Notes: generated by a model not told the origin, from the sequence alone. A stretch of 64,000 nt of DNA from an uncultured Planctomycetaceae bacterium (GCA_903858815.1 CAIOKE010000274.1:1-64000), one strand, 5' to 3'; positions 39,231 through 47,902 are shown, counted from the first letter of the stretch. Numbers and translations: made by a program.

Positions 39231-40469
39231 ATGAGTCTGGTCATTGAAGATCCTCGGGTGATTGAGTTTGACGTTCAGACCGACGAGATGCTGGTGAACA
39301 TGGGGCCTCAGCACCCCAGTACTCACGGTGTGCTGCGTCTGCTGTTGCGCACTGACGGTGAAATTGTCCACGAATGTACCCCCCACATCGGTTATCTGCA
39401 TCGCTGTGCAGAGAAGATCGGTGAGAACCTGAGTCCTCCGCAGTACATCCCCTATACGGACCGGATGGACTATCTGGCGGCAATGAACATGAATCTGGGT
39501 TTTGCGTTGGCTGTAGAGAAGCTGACGAAGGCCAAAGTTCCTGCTCGTGGCGTGCATTTAAGGGTGCTGATTGCGGAGTTGGGGCGAATTGCCAGTCATC
39601 TCGTGGGGATGGGGGCGTATGGTCTGGACCTTGGAACCTTCAGTCCGTTTCTGTATGCGTTTCGTGAACGTGAGATCATTCTGGATTTGTTCGAGGAAGC
39701 CTGTGGAGCTCGATTGACCTGCAGTTATCTGACTGTTGGCGGGGCGACTCATGATCTTCCGGAAGAGATTGAGATTCCGGATGGTCTGGCATCTTTGACT
39801 GGTCGTAAGGCTGGTGAGCGTTTCCCATTCCTTGAGGTGCTGGAGATGTTCCTGCAGTGGCTGGAGCCGCGCATCTGGGAATACCACACTTTGCTGACGC
39901 GAAATGCGATCTTTATCAAGCGGACTGCAGGTCTGGGCATTCTGACCCCTGAGATGGCGGTCAGCTATGGCTGCACGGGGCCGGTGCTGCGAGGCAGTGG
40001 TGTGGATTTTGACCTGCGTCGAGACGGCGAGGCGATTTACACAGACATGTACAAAGGTTACGAGTACAGCGTCCCGGTGGCTCCATTCGCAGATGCTCCG
40101 CTGGAAGTTGTGGTGGGGGACAACTGGTGTCGGTTTTATGTGCGAATGATGGAAGTCGTGCAGTCGATCAGTCTTGTGCGTCAGGCAATTAAGAAGTACG
40201 CGGCGACGCCTGGGCCAGTTCGAGAGAACTTCAAGCTGGGGGCTAAGCTGCCGAAGGACGAGGTTTATCTGGAAACTGAGTGTCCGCGTGGGCAGATGGG
40301 GTTTTACCTCGTGGGTAATGGTGACGGTAATCCGCTGCGGCTGCGTGCGAAGAGCAGTTGTTTCTGCAATCTGTCGGTGACTGACAGGATTTGCGAGGGA
40401 GTGCCATTGGCGGACGTGCCGGCGATCGTGGGATCGCTGGACATCGTGATGGGTGAAATTGACAGATGA
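39231..40469 (+). CDS. nuoD: NADH-quinone oxidoreductase subunit D
   Basis: 412 residues from the ATG at 39231; the in-frame TTG at 39204 is less likely. MGPQHPSTHGVLRLLL at the N-terminus, HIGYLHRCAEKIGE and DPVxx-type ends identify the 49 kDa subunit, which forms the quinone site with NuoB. It is the last recognisable nuo gene; an inverted repeat and a decaying island follow directly. Confidence 0.95.
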   Translation: MSLVIEDPRVIEFDVQTDEMLVNMGPQHPSTHGVLRLLLRTDGEIVHECTPHIGYLHRCAEKIGENLSPPQYIPYTDRMDYLAAMNMNLGFALAVEKLTKAKVPARGVHLRVLIAELGRIASHLVGMGAYGLDLGTFSPFLYAFREREIILDLFEEACGARLTCSYLTVGGATHDLPEEIEIPDGLASLTGRKAGERFPFLEVLEMFLQWLEPRIWEYHTLLTRNAIFIKRTAGLGILTPEMAVSYGCTGPVLRGSGVDFDLRRDGEAIYTDMYKGYEYSVPVAPFADAPLEVVVGDNWCRFYVRMMEVVQSISLVRQAIKKYAATPGPVRENFKLGAKLPKDEVYLETECPRGQMGFYLVGNGDGNPLRLRAKSSCFCNLSVTDRICEGVPLADVPAIVGSLDIVMGEIDR

Positions 40470-40474
40470 CTGGA

Positions 40475-40513
40475 AATTCCTCAAGTCGTTATATTTCAAC
40501 GACTTGAGGAATT
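40475..40513. repeat. Perfect 16 bp inverted repeat at the island border
   Basis: The arms aattcctcaagtcgtt and aacgacttgaggaatt (40475-40490 and 40498-40513) flank a 7-base loop, six bases after the nuoD stop. No U-run follows, so it could be a stem-loop that ends or stabilises nuo mRNA, or an integration-site feature. Three ggtgcatt-type direct repeats follow at about 40541-40580. Confidence 0.7.
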
Positions 40514-40603
40514 GAAAAAATTCCAGAAATGCGCTGGATAGGGTGCATTTCATGGAATTCGGTGCATTTACGGTGCATCACCAACTCGACATCGTACCAT
40601 CAA

Positions 40604-40643
40604 CTGACCGCCCTTCTGACGCTGAAGGCCGGTCAGTTTTTTT
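40604..40643 (+). terminator. Intrinsic terminator after the nuo cluster
   Basis: The stem ctgaccg...cggtcag plus ccttc/gaagg, with one C-C mismatch, is followed by seven T residues. It lies 135 bases beyond nuoD and 28 bases before the AlbA_2 pseudogene. Confidence 0.85.
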
Positions 40644-41880
40644 GTTGGCGGTTGTCGTCCGAGGGCAGGTCATGAGCAGCAAATTACCTCTCAATCTGGA
40701 TGACCTGCTCAGACAGTGAACCGTCGAGGGCGACCGCATTGAGTACAAGGCGGGCTGGAACCCAGATGCCGTAGTGCGGACGCTCTGCGCTTTTGCCAAC
40801 GACTTCGAGAACCTTGGCGGCGGCTACATCGTCATCGGCCAGGTTTGTGACGAAAACGGCCAGCCGCTATTTCCTCCGGTTGGCCTGAATGACAACCAAC
40901 TCGACCCCATTCAGCGGGAACTGTTGGGTTACTGCAACCTGATCCAGCCGACCTACTTTCCGATCCTGAGCGTCGAGAAGTACGAAGGCAAGAGCCTGAT
41001 CGTGTTGTGGTCCCCTGGTGGGTTGAACCGCCCATACAAAGCGCCCCGTGCCGTCACCGCCAAAACGAAGGAGTACCACTACTTCATCCGGCGTTACTCC
41101 AGCACTGTCGAAGTGAAGTCGAATAGCGATGACGAACTGGAACTTTTACGTCTGACGGCGACTGTGCCATTCGACGACCGCCAGTGCCGTCAGGCCGACG
41201 TGGATGATCTCCGACCAGGACTACTTCAGTCCTGCTTGAAGGAAGTTGGCAGCGACTTGCACAAAGACGCCAGCAAATTGCCGCTGGTGGAATTGGGTCG
41301 GCTGATGAACATCGTGGATGGGGCCGAGGAGTTCGTGAAACCCCGAAACGTCGGCGTGCTGTTCTTCCATGACGAATTGAGGAAGTTCATTCCCGGTTCG
41401 CAGATCGACGTGGTGATTTTCCCAAAGGGACCGGGCGGTGATGAACTCATCGAGAAGGTGTTTCACGGACCTCTGCACGAGCAGGTGCGAGACGCTCTGC
41501 GGTACATCGAAGTCAACGTGATACGAGAGAAGATCATCAAGCACCCAGATCGGGCCGAGGCGACCCGGCTGTTCAACTATCCTTTCCCGGCAATCGAAGA
41601 AGCGGTTGTGAACACCGTGTACCACCGCAGCTATGAACAGCGGGAGCCGGTCGAAATTCGAGTAAACCCGGACGGTATCGAGATCGTCAGCTACCCTCGT
41701 CCCGACGCATCCATTCGCATCGAGGCGTTGAACAGCGAAAAGATCGTCGCCCGGCGCTACCGCAATCGCCGCATCGGGGAGTTTTTGAAGGAACTGGAAC
41801 TGACCGAAGGCCGCTGCACCGGCATCCCCAGGATTCGGGCAGCGATGGAGAAAAACGGCTCGCGGCCACCCCGCTTCTCG

Positions 41881-41920
41881 ACGGACGAGGGACGGACGAG
41901 GGACGGACGAGGGACGGACG
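41881..41920 (+). repeat. 11 bp tandem repeat causing a frameshift
   Basis: Unit acggacgaggg repeats three times plus a partial fourth (41881-41891, 41892-41902, 41903-41913, 41914-41920). Copy numbers 1, 4, 7 keep the frame of the AlbA_2 gene open; the 3 present here close it. Confidence 0.9.
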
Positions 41921-41980
41921 TATTTTCTGGTCGAACTACCTGTTCATCCACAGCTTCCGGGAATGGAGACGCATGATGGG

Positions 41981-42040
41981 GGCCATGACGTGGGCCATGA
42001 CGTGGGCCATGACGTGGGCCATGACGTGGGCCATGATGGG
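41981..42040 (+). repeat. 12 bp minisatellite encoding Gly-His-Asp-Val
   Basis: Unit ggccatgacgtg is repeated four times perfectly (41981-42028), with degenerate copies either side, within the C-terminal part of the AlbA_2 pseudogene. As 12 is a multiple of 3, copy-number change would not shift the frame but would change linker length. Confidence 0.9.
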
Positions 42041-42304
42041 GACCATGATCTCTCGATAACAGGGCAACGTATCTTGTTCGCATTGGCGGCCGGGCCGAAG
42101 AGCTCTTCACAACTGGCATCCGAACCTGGGTATTCGGCAAGGACAAGGAACGTGAGAGATGCCCTGGCGAAGCTCATTGAGGCAGGTTTCGTGGTGCTGA
42201 CTATCGCAGGCAAGCCACGGAGTAAGAATCAAAAAACACGAATTACAGACAAGGGAAAGGCGTGGCTCACCAGCCAGCCGGAATAGCGAGAACACGGAAG
42301 ACCA

Positions 42305-42709
42305 ATGCCCTGGATCGAAAGGTACAACACGCTGTCGAAGCCCTCGTGGACGCCCGCACCGGCGACCATTGGCCTGATCTGGCAGATTCTCTACCCGGTT
42401 ATCCTCGTCAGCTTTGGCTTCGTGTTCGTCCAAGCGATCAGGAAGAAGCTGCCGTGGCTGGTGGCGTTGCCCTTCGCCATCAACCTCGAGGCGAACCTGA
42501 TCTTTACGCCGATTCAGTTCGGGATGCGAAACCTGCTGCTGGCTGCGATCGATATTCTGTTCGTGTGGTTCACGATTATCTGGATGATGGTTGCCGTGTG
42601 GCGGCATTACCGCTGGGTGGCCGTGGGCCGGGTGCCGTATTTCGTCTGGGTGTCATTAGCGACCGTGCTGCAGTTCTCAATCACGGCGATGAATTGGGGG
42701 AGTCCATGA
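42305..42709 (+). CDS. tspO: TspO/MBR family membrane protein
   Basis: 134 residues, a little short for the family (about 150-160). Family features: YNTLSKPSWTPAPATIG at the start, several membrane helices, and the C-terminal PYFVWVSLATVLQF segment ahead of MNW. TspO binds porphyrins and may regulate photo-oxidative responses. GGAAG lies close upstream, and the stop overlaps the ATG of the uvsE remnant. In the decaying island, but itself open. Confidence 0.82.
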   Translation: MPWIERYNTLSKPSWTPAPATIGLIWQILYPVILVSFGFVFVQAIRKKLPWLVALPFAINLEANLIFTPIQFGMRNLLLAAIDILFVWFTIIWMMVAVWRHYRWVAVGRVPYFVWVSLATVLQFSITAMNWGSP

Positions 42710-43147
42710 TTCGCCTCGGCCTCTGCTGCACTTTTCGTGACCAGCCCCATCGATTTTGTCAACGCGACCGTCGCCGCCATCGGCAGGGTGAAGCGGCCTG
42801 ACGCATTGGCGAAATTGAGCCGTCTCTGCGTCGAGAATGCCGACGCCCTTTTTGCTGCGATTGAATTCTGCTTCGACAACGGCATCGAATGCTTCCGGGT
42901 TAACAGTAGGATTCTTCCGGTCAAGACGCATCCGACATGCGGATATTCCGCGGGCGATTTGCCTGGTGGAGACGAGATCATTTGCAGATTCAGAGAGCGC
43001 GGTCAATTTGCGAGGACTGACGATCTGCAAACTTGTTTCCACCGCGATTAATTCGTGGCGTTGAAGTCGCCGCGCCCGGCTGTGGTTGAAAAGTCATGAC
43101 TCGAATTCGAATGTCAATCCGAAGTCGCTGAGTGGATCGGGGCCGAT
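42706..43147 (+). pseudogene. uvsE: UV damage endonuclease (UvsE/UvdE) remnant
   Basis: The ATG at 42706 overlaps the tspO stop and gives MIRLGLCCTFRDQP; a one-base excess in CCCC (42745-42748) moves the rest to the next frame (IDFVNATVAAIGRVKRPDALAKL, ECFRVNSRILPVKTHPT, CFH). A TAA at 43049 replaces the expected Gln codon (CAA), and a TGA at 43097 interrupts a later segment still recognisable as SPRPAVVEKS ... VAEWIGAD. The product would be about a third of a normal UvsE. The gene is broken by one frameshift and two stops and truncated at the 3' end. Confidence 0.8.
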
Positions 43148-43418
43148 GGCATCCCGCGAGCAGCGTGACGTGGGTCATTCCCGGAGCTCATGGACAGAAT
43201 TCAGGGCCTGCGAAACGGTAACTGAAATCCTTGTCGCTCAATTTTCCGGTGAGCTGTGTGCGGGGGATACCGATCAAATTCAGGGTTTTTACTGGTTTGG
43301 TGCTGCTGGATTTCGGAATCATTGGTCCTTGGTTGTCCGGGGCTGGTCTGAGCGTTAGAATCTGTCCATGGTCCTGTTGTTTTCCGCTGTTTTTCCACAG
43401 TTCTGGTGGGTCCTGGGT

Positions 43419-43922
43419 ATGGCTGTACAGGCAATTGCTGGGGTAAGTTCCACATCCGAAGCTCGGATTATGACAGAGTTTCCCTCTGTGGGGGCCAGTT
43501 CTGCGGGCCAGTTGATCGGTCGATTGATGGGCAGCATCCCGACTCGGATCTGCGGTATTCCGTTGTCTTATCTGTTGTTTGGGCCGCTGGTTGCTCCACT
43601 GGGTGCCCTGCTCTTTTTTGCTCGTCTGCTGGGTTCCCGTTACATCCTGACGAACCGATCAGTGCAGGTTTGGTCTTCGCTGGGCAGTCAGCGTACGGCA
43701 TCTGTGGATCTGGGCGACGTTGACTCCGTGGTGATTGATGAGTTGCCCGGTCAGAACTTTTTCCGTGCGGCCGACATACGATTGAAGTCTGCAGGTGGCC
43801 AGACATTGTTGCGTTTGTCTGGTGTGGCGGATGCTGCAGCGTTTGCGAATGTGATTCAGCGGGCGATTCAGGCTCGGCGGTTGGTTCAGTCGTCGCTGGC
43901 TACGATCAACGCTCGTCGCTGA
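43419..43922 (+). CDS. Membrane protein with bacterial PH domain (bPH_2)
   Basis: 167 residues from the ATG at 43419 (ggtggg upstream); ATGs at 43368 and 43470 are alternatives. Two hydrophobic segments (LSYLLFGPLVAPLGALLFF) precede a bPH_2 domain starting at SRYILTNRSVQVWSSLG and running through SVDLGDVDSVVIDE. It is probably an inner-membrane protein with a cytosolic PH fold. It is the first intact gene after the island. Confidence 0.75.
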   Translation: MAVQAIAGVSSTSEARIMTEFPSVGASSAGQLIGRLMGSIPTRICGIPLSYLLFGPLVAPLGALLFFARLLGSRYILTNRSVQVWSSLGSQRTASVDLGDVDSVVIDELPGQNFFRAADIRLKSAGGQTLLRLSGVADAAAFANVIQRAIQARRLVQSSLATINARR

Positions 43923-43944
43923 CCCCTGGCGGCGGGGCCTGCGG

Positions 43945-44616
43945 ATGTTTCTATCGCCAGACCAGCTGATTCAGTTTCTGCTGACGGCATTTTTGATCAC
44001 GATTGCTCCCGGGCCCGATGTACTGGCCACGCTCAGCCTTGGCCTGTCCCGTGGTTGGCGTGTCGCTGTAGGGTTTGGTGTGGGCTGTGGCAGTGGTTGT
44101 CTGTTGCACACCGGGCTGGCTGTACTGGGGATTTCTGCTGTGCTGCAGGCGTCTCCTGTTGCGTACGGTGTGTTGAAGCTGGCGGGTGCGGGGTATCTTG
44201 CGTGGCTTGGATTGGGGGCTATGCGCAGTCGTGGCGTGCTGCAGTTACCTGAAGTTCCCAGCATGTCGTCCGCAGATTCAGGCACAGGGGTGACCGAGGA
44301 GCATTCCCTGGGGGTATCTGGCTGGTTTATGCGGGGATTGTTAGCGAACGCCGTGAATCCCAAAGTGGCGTTGTTCTTTCTTTCCTTTCTGCCACCGTTT
44401 GTGAATGATCGTGCGGGCAATCGTGAGTTGCAGTTGGCATTGCTGGGGGTGTTGTTTACGGTGAATGCCGTGGTTGTCTTCAGTCTGCTGGGAATGTTTT
44501 CCGGGCAAATGGGCGGTTTGCTGCAGGGGCGAGCCGGGATCACGCGGTGGCTGGATCGTTTCACTGGGCTGTTGTTCTGGGTCCTGGCAGGACGGCTTTT
44601 GTTTATGCCTGGGTGA
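43945..44616 (+). CDS. LysE/RhtB family amino acid exporter
   Basis: 223 residues with six hydrophobic segments. It starts FLITIAPGPDVLATLSLGLSRG, the conserved first-helix motif of LysE/RhtB exporters, and has the NAVNPKVALFFLSFLP segment in the middle. It exports amino acids or related metabolites across the inner membrane. Substrate is not predictable. Confidence 0.92.
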   Translation: MFLSPDQLIQFLLTAFLITIAPGPDVLATLSLGLSRGWRVAVGFGVGCGSGCLLHTGLAVLGISAVLQASPVAYGVLKLAGAGYLAWLGLGAMRSRGVLQLPEVPSMSSADSGTGVTEEHSLGVSGWFMRGLLANAVNPKVALFFLSFLPPFVNDRAGNRELQLALLGVLFTVNAVVVFSLLGMFSGQMGGLLQGRAGITRWLDRFTGLLFWVLAGRLLFMPG

Positions 44617-44740
44617 TCGGGGTGTGCGGGTGACTGCAGAATCCGGGAATTGATCGCCCTGTGTTCCCTGCCTGTCTATACTTTCCGTTGCGGGTGGGGG
44701 TGGTCTGAGATTCGACAATGTTTGAGCAGGAGGACTTGCG

Positions 44741-45052
44741 ATGACGGAATTGCTGGATTCGATGCATCATGTGGCGATCGAGGTGCGAGACATCGCCGAG
44801 TCAGTGGCGTGGTATCGAGCGGAATTCCGTTGTGAGATTGCTTATCAGGACGCCACGTGGGCGTTCCTGAAGTTTTCAAACATTCATCTGGCTTTGGTGT
44901 TGCCGGGGCATCATCCGCCGCATGTGGCATTTACGTCAGCCAAAGCCACGACTCATCCGGGGCTGAAGCCGCACCGTGATGGGACTCGTTCGGTGTACAT
45001 CAGCGATGTTTCAGGGAATTCTGTTGAGTTGATGGATCCGACAAGTCTGTAA
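44741..45052 (+). CDS. VOC superfamily (glyoxalase-like) protein
   Basis: 103 residues from the ATG at 44741, with GGAGG upstream. It starts with MHHVAIEVRDIAESVAWYRAEF, the first half of a VOC beta-alpha-beta-beta-beta module, and ends with the conserved GNSVELMDP. The metal-ligand pattern (His/Glu) is compatible with a dioxygenase, isomerase or resistance protein. A single-module protein would act as a dimer. Substrate is unknown. Confidence 0.88.
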   Translation: MTELLDSMHHVAIEVRDIAESVAWYRAEFRCEIAYQDATWAFLKFSNIHLALVLPGHHPPHVAFTSAKATTHPGLKPHRDGTRSVYISDVSGNSVELMDPTSL

Positions 45053-45245
45053 GCGGGGCCCTGTTGTGGCTGACGGTGTCTGTCTGCGATCAGTTTCCGG
45101 GCTCAGTTTTTTTTCTCCAGAACCACCATTTTTCTGAATTCCTCGAATCCCGAACAACCCCTGCGCTGTTTTTCCGAGCATGGTGAATAGAGACTGCAGT
45201 GTCTGCGGTTTGCAGTCGTTCGGGAATTCATGCAGGAGCACAGCG

Positions 45246-46259
45246 ATGGTGGTCAGTCAACTGAGCTTGTGTGTGGCGTTGATGCTGTCGACACACTCGG
45301 GACTTGCGGCGACTCTGACGACGTCTGGAATTCAGGACAGCGGCCCTCGTGATGGTGTCCCTCGCGACGGTGGCCCTCGTGACGGTGGCCCTCGTGACAG
45401 TGGCCCTCGTGACGGTGGCCCTCGTGACGGTGGCCCTCGCGATGGTGGTCCGCGTGACGGCAGCCCCCGCGACGGTGGCCCTCGTGATGGTGTCCCTCGT
45501 GATGGTGTCCCTCGTGATGGTGTCCCTCGTGATGGTGTCCCTCGTGATGGTGTCCCTCGTGATGGTGGCCCCCGCGACGGTGGCCCGCGCGACGGTGGCC
45601 CCCGTGATGGTGGCCCGCGTGACGGCGGCCCGCGTGACAGTGGCCCGCGTGACGGCGGCCCGCGTGACGGTGGCCCTCGTGATGGTGGCCCGCTTGACAG
45701 CGGCCCGCGTGACAGTGGCCCGCGTGACGGTGTCCCTCGCGACGGTGGCCCTCGTGACAGTGGCCCGCATGACGGTGGCCCCCGCGGTGGTGGTCCGCGG
45801 GATACCGGCCCTCGTAATGCTGGTCCTCGCGACCATGTTCCGCCTACCGGCGGTCCTCGTAATTCTGGTCCGCGTGATAATGATTCGCGGTCGGGTTTTG
45901 GTCGTGGTCCTGAGTTTGGTGGCGGACCTTTTGGTTGGGGTGGCGGTCCGATGCCATTCCGAGGTGGTCCTTGGGGATCTGGTGGTCGGAACATTGGTGG
46001 TCGGGGATTTATGGGGCCACCACCTTTTGCGGGAGGTCCGTGGCGCGGTGGGTGGAGTGCTGGCGGTGGTGGTCCGCGAGAATTTCAACGGCCTGCATTT
46101 GGCCGAGGATTTGTGGGTGGTGGATCGTGGGGTGGTGAGCGTCCCGGTTTTGGTTCGAGTGATCGTTCTGGTGGTCGAACGGTACGTCCGATTCCACCTC
46201 GGCATTCTTTCAGCGGTGCTCGTGGGGGCGTGATTCTCCGTCCTGTTCCTCCGAGGTGA
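45246..46259 (+). CDS. Secreted Gly/Pro/Arg/Asp pentapeptide-repeat protein
   Basis: 337 residues from the ATG at 45246, with AGGAG upstream and a signal peptide (LSLCVALMLSTHSGLA). About 36 tandem pentapeptides of consensus [GV]PRD[GS] (nt 45342-45887) follow, each encoded by a 15 bp repeat (ggccctcgtgacggt-like). The last about 120 residues are Gly-rich with scattered Phe, Trp and Arg (GGPFGWGGGP). It should be disordered, with paired + and - charges. No known domain or family was recognised. The repeat opens several other reading frames on both strands, but only this one has an SD site and signal peptide. Confidence 0.8.
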   Translation: MVVSQLSLCVALMLSTHSGLAATLTTSGIQDSGPRDGVPRDGGPRDGGPRDSGPRDGGPRDGGPRDGGPRDGSPRDGGPRDGVPRDGVPRDGVPRDGVPRDGVPRDGGPRDGGPRDGGPRDGGPRDGGPRDSGPRDGGPRDGGPRDGGPLDSGPRDSGPRDGVPRDGGPRDSGPHDGGPRGGGPRDTGPRNAGPRDHVPPTGGPRNSGPRDNDSRSGFGRGPEFGGGPFGWGGGPMPFRGGPWGSGGRNIGGRGFMGPPPFAGGPWRGGWSAGGGGPREFQRPAFGRGFVGGGSWGGERPGFGSSDRSGGRTVRPIPPRHSFSGARGGVILRPVPPR

Positions 46260-46294
46260 CAGTGACCGTGTACTGTTTGTAGACAGCTTTTGGC

Positions 46295-46326
46295 GACATG
46301 CCGAGACATTGAGTCTTTGGCATGTC
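46295..46326 (+). terminator. Hairpin after the pentapeptide-repeat gene
   Basis: An 8 bp stem (gacatgcc/ggcatgtc) encloses an inner agac/gtct stem, 36 bases after the stop, followed by cattttcgtt. It is a probable, weak-tailed terminator. Confidence 0.55.
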
Positions 46327-46366
46327 CATTTTCGTTGTATTGTTTTTTTGCAGGGGGTCTGGTGAG

Positions 46367-47755
46367 ATGCTGGCTCGAAAGCAGTGGAAGCGATTGTTGG
46401 TGGCTGCGGGACTGGGGGCTGTGGTGTCTGCGTCAGTTGCAACCGCATCTGACTGGGCTCGATTTCGAGGTCCGAATGGAACAGGTGTCAGTACAGACCC
46501 GGAGCCATTGCCGGTGGAGTTCGGTGAGGGCAAAAATCTGAAGTGGAAGATCGCGCTGCCGGGTGCTGGTGTTTCCTGTCCGATTGTGGTTGGCGAGCGG
46601 ATTTTTGTGACGTGTTATTCCGGCTATGGGTTGAGCCGGCAGGAACTGGGTGAGATGCAGGCGCTGAAGCGGCACATGGTGTGTGTGAATCGTGCCGATG
46701 GAAAGATTCTGTGGCAGCAGACAATTGACGCTGTGCTTCCGGAGGATGAGTTCAGTGGGATGGGCGTGCCCGAGCACGGGTATGCTTCGCATACCCCAGT
46801 GTCAGACGGCAAGCGAGTCTATGCATTTTTTGGTAAGTCGGGTGTGTACTGCTGGGATCTGGAGGGCAAGGAGCTTTGGAAGGCATCTGCGGGAACGGGT
46901 TCTGATGACCGTGCCTGGGGTTCTTCATCCAGTCCGATTCTGGCGGGTCAGGTGCTTGTTGTGCCTGCCGGTCCGGAAGCTCGCGCGTTGATTGGATACG
47001 ATGTGGAAACTGGTCGGGAGTTGTGGAAGGCGGAAGGGGATTCCCTTGGCAACGTCTGGGGGACTCCGGCGTTAAGTGTGGTCGATGATCAGCGGACGGA
47101 CGTCGTGATTGGTGCTCCGTATGAGATCTGGGGGCTCAATCCGGCGACGGGTAAGCTGCGCTGGTATTGTTCTGCAATGGAGACGGATCAGTTCAATTCG
47201 AGTGTGCTGATTGACGGCGGAACAATCTATGCTGTTGAGGGGCGTGGGGGTGGGTCGATCGCCATACGAGCTGGTGGCCGTGGTGACGTGACCAGCAGCA
47301 GTGTGATCTGGAGTGGCAACGACAGTAATCGCTTCTCGACTCCGCTGCTGTATGAGGGACGCATGTATTTGATTTCGGGTGGCGTTGTGAAGTGTGTGAA
47401 CGCGGCGGATGGCAAGGAAATTTTCCAGGGCCGTTTGTCGGGTGGCGGTGGTGCGGCCCCGGGGGCTCCGGGTGGCGGTGGTGCTCCTGGTGGTGGCGGT
47501 CGTGGTGGCCGTGGTGGATTCGGTGGTGGTCGCGGTGGCTCGGACTATGCTTCTCCGGTGCTGGGTGACGGCCGCATCTATTATGTGACTCGTGGTGGCG
47601 ACATCTACGTTCTGAAGCCTGGCGAGAAGCTGGAGGTATTGGCTCAGAATCGTCTGACAGCTGAGCAGGAGGATTTCAGTGCGACGCCGGCGATCAGTGG
47701 TGGGCAGTTAATTTTCCGTTCAAATCGCCATTTGTACTGTGTTTCTGCTCAGTAA
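46367..47755 (+). CDS. PQQ-like beta-propeller protein
   Basis: 462 residues from the ATG at 46367. A signal peptide (LLVAAGLGAVVSASVATA) is followed by ASDWARFRGPNGTG, the typical start of secreted planctomycete PQQ-like propellers. WD/PQQ repeats with A.DG..LW..pattern occur through residue 460. A Gly-rich insertion (GGGGAAPGAPGGGGAPGG) interrupts a blade at about 380-410. The ligand is unknown. First of three such propellers in this region. Confidence 0.88.
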   Translation: MLARKQWKRLLVAAGLGAVVSASVATASDWARFRGPNGTGVSTDPEPLPVEFGEGKNLKWKIALPGAGVSCPIVVGERIFVTCYSGYGLSRQELGEMQALKRHMVCVNRADGKILWQQTIDAVLPEDEFSGMGVPEHGYASHTPVSDGKRVYAFFGKSGVYCWDLEGKELWKASAGTGSDDRAWGSSSSPILAGQVLVVPAGPEARALIGYDVETGRELWKAEGDSLGNVWGTPALSVVDDQRTDVVIGAPYEIWGLNPATGKLRWYCSAMETDQFNSSVLIDGGTIYAVEGRGGGSIAIRAGGRGDVTSSSVIWSGNDSNRFSTPLLYEGRMYLISGGVVKCVNAADGKEIFQGRLSGGGGAAPGAPGGGGAPGGGGRGGRGGFGGGRGGSDYASPVLGDGRIYYVTRGGDIYVLKPGEKLEVLAQNRLTAEQEDFSATPAISGGQLIFRSNRHLYCVSAQ

Positions 47756-47902
47756 CTTCGTGTTTGTCGGATGGTATTTTCCGTTTGGCCTGAGACCGGT
47801 GGTGGGCACGCGTGCCTGTTACCGGTTTTCTTTTGTGCGTGTGGAGTGGCTGCGGGTGTTGGTTGTCTTGACAATACTCGTGGGAACGTCGATGCTGGGT
47901 GT

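Larger units (their letters stand above)
40672..42286 (+). pseudogene. AlbA_2 (Schlafen-type) domain ATPase-like regulator, disrupted
   Basis: The reading frame starts at ATG 40672 (MSSKLPLNLDDLLRQ) but hits TGA at codon 16; the following VEGDRIEYKAGWNPDAVVR is in frame and typical of AlbA_2 N-termini. CGA (Arg) to TGA is the simplest explanation. The frame continues with AFANDFENLGGGYIVIG (about 40800) and an HATPase_c_4-like region (EEAVVNTVYHRSYEQ). At 41881-41920 a 3.6-copy 11 bp tandem repeat shifts the frame by one. The C-terminus (GMETHDG..., then a winged helix with SSQLASEPGYSARTRNV) continues in the next frame to 42286. Without two of the repeat copies the protein is continuous. No transposase or integrase is nearby. 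Either decayed or phase-switched. Confidence 0.85.

Noticed and set aside
36831-40469. A nuoB gene overlapping nuoA or nuoC
   Set aside because: Neither strand between 38,030 and 38,628 shows the NuoB Fe-S cysteine pattern.
40475-43147. Active transposon or prophage
   Set aside because: There is an inverted repeat and foreign-looking DNA, but no transposase, integrase or phage gene, and no matching right-end repeat was found.
45228-46448. 406-residue minus-strand ORF and others across the pentapeptide array
   Set aside because: The 15-bp repeat lacks stops in several frames. Only the plus frame starting at 45246 has a ribosome-binding site and signal peptide.
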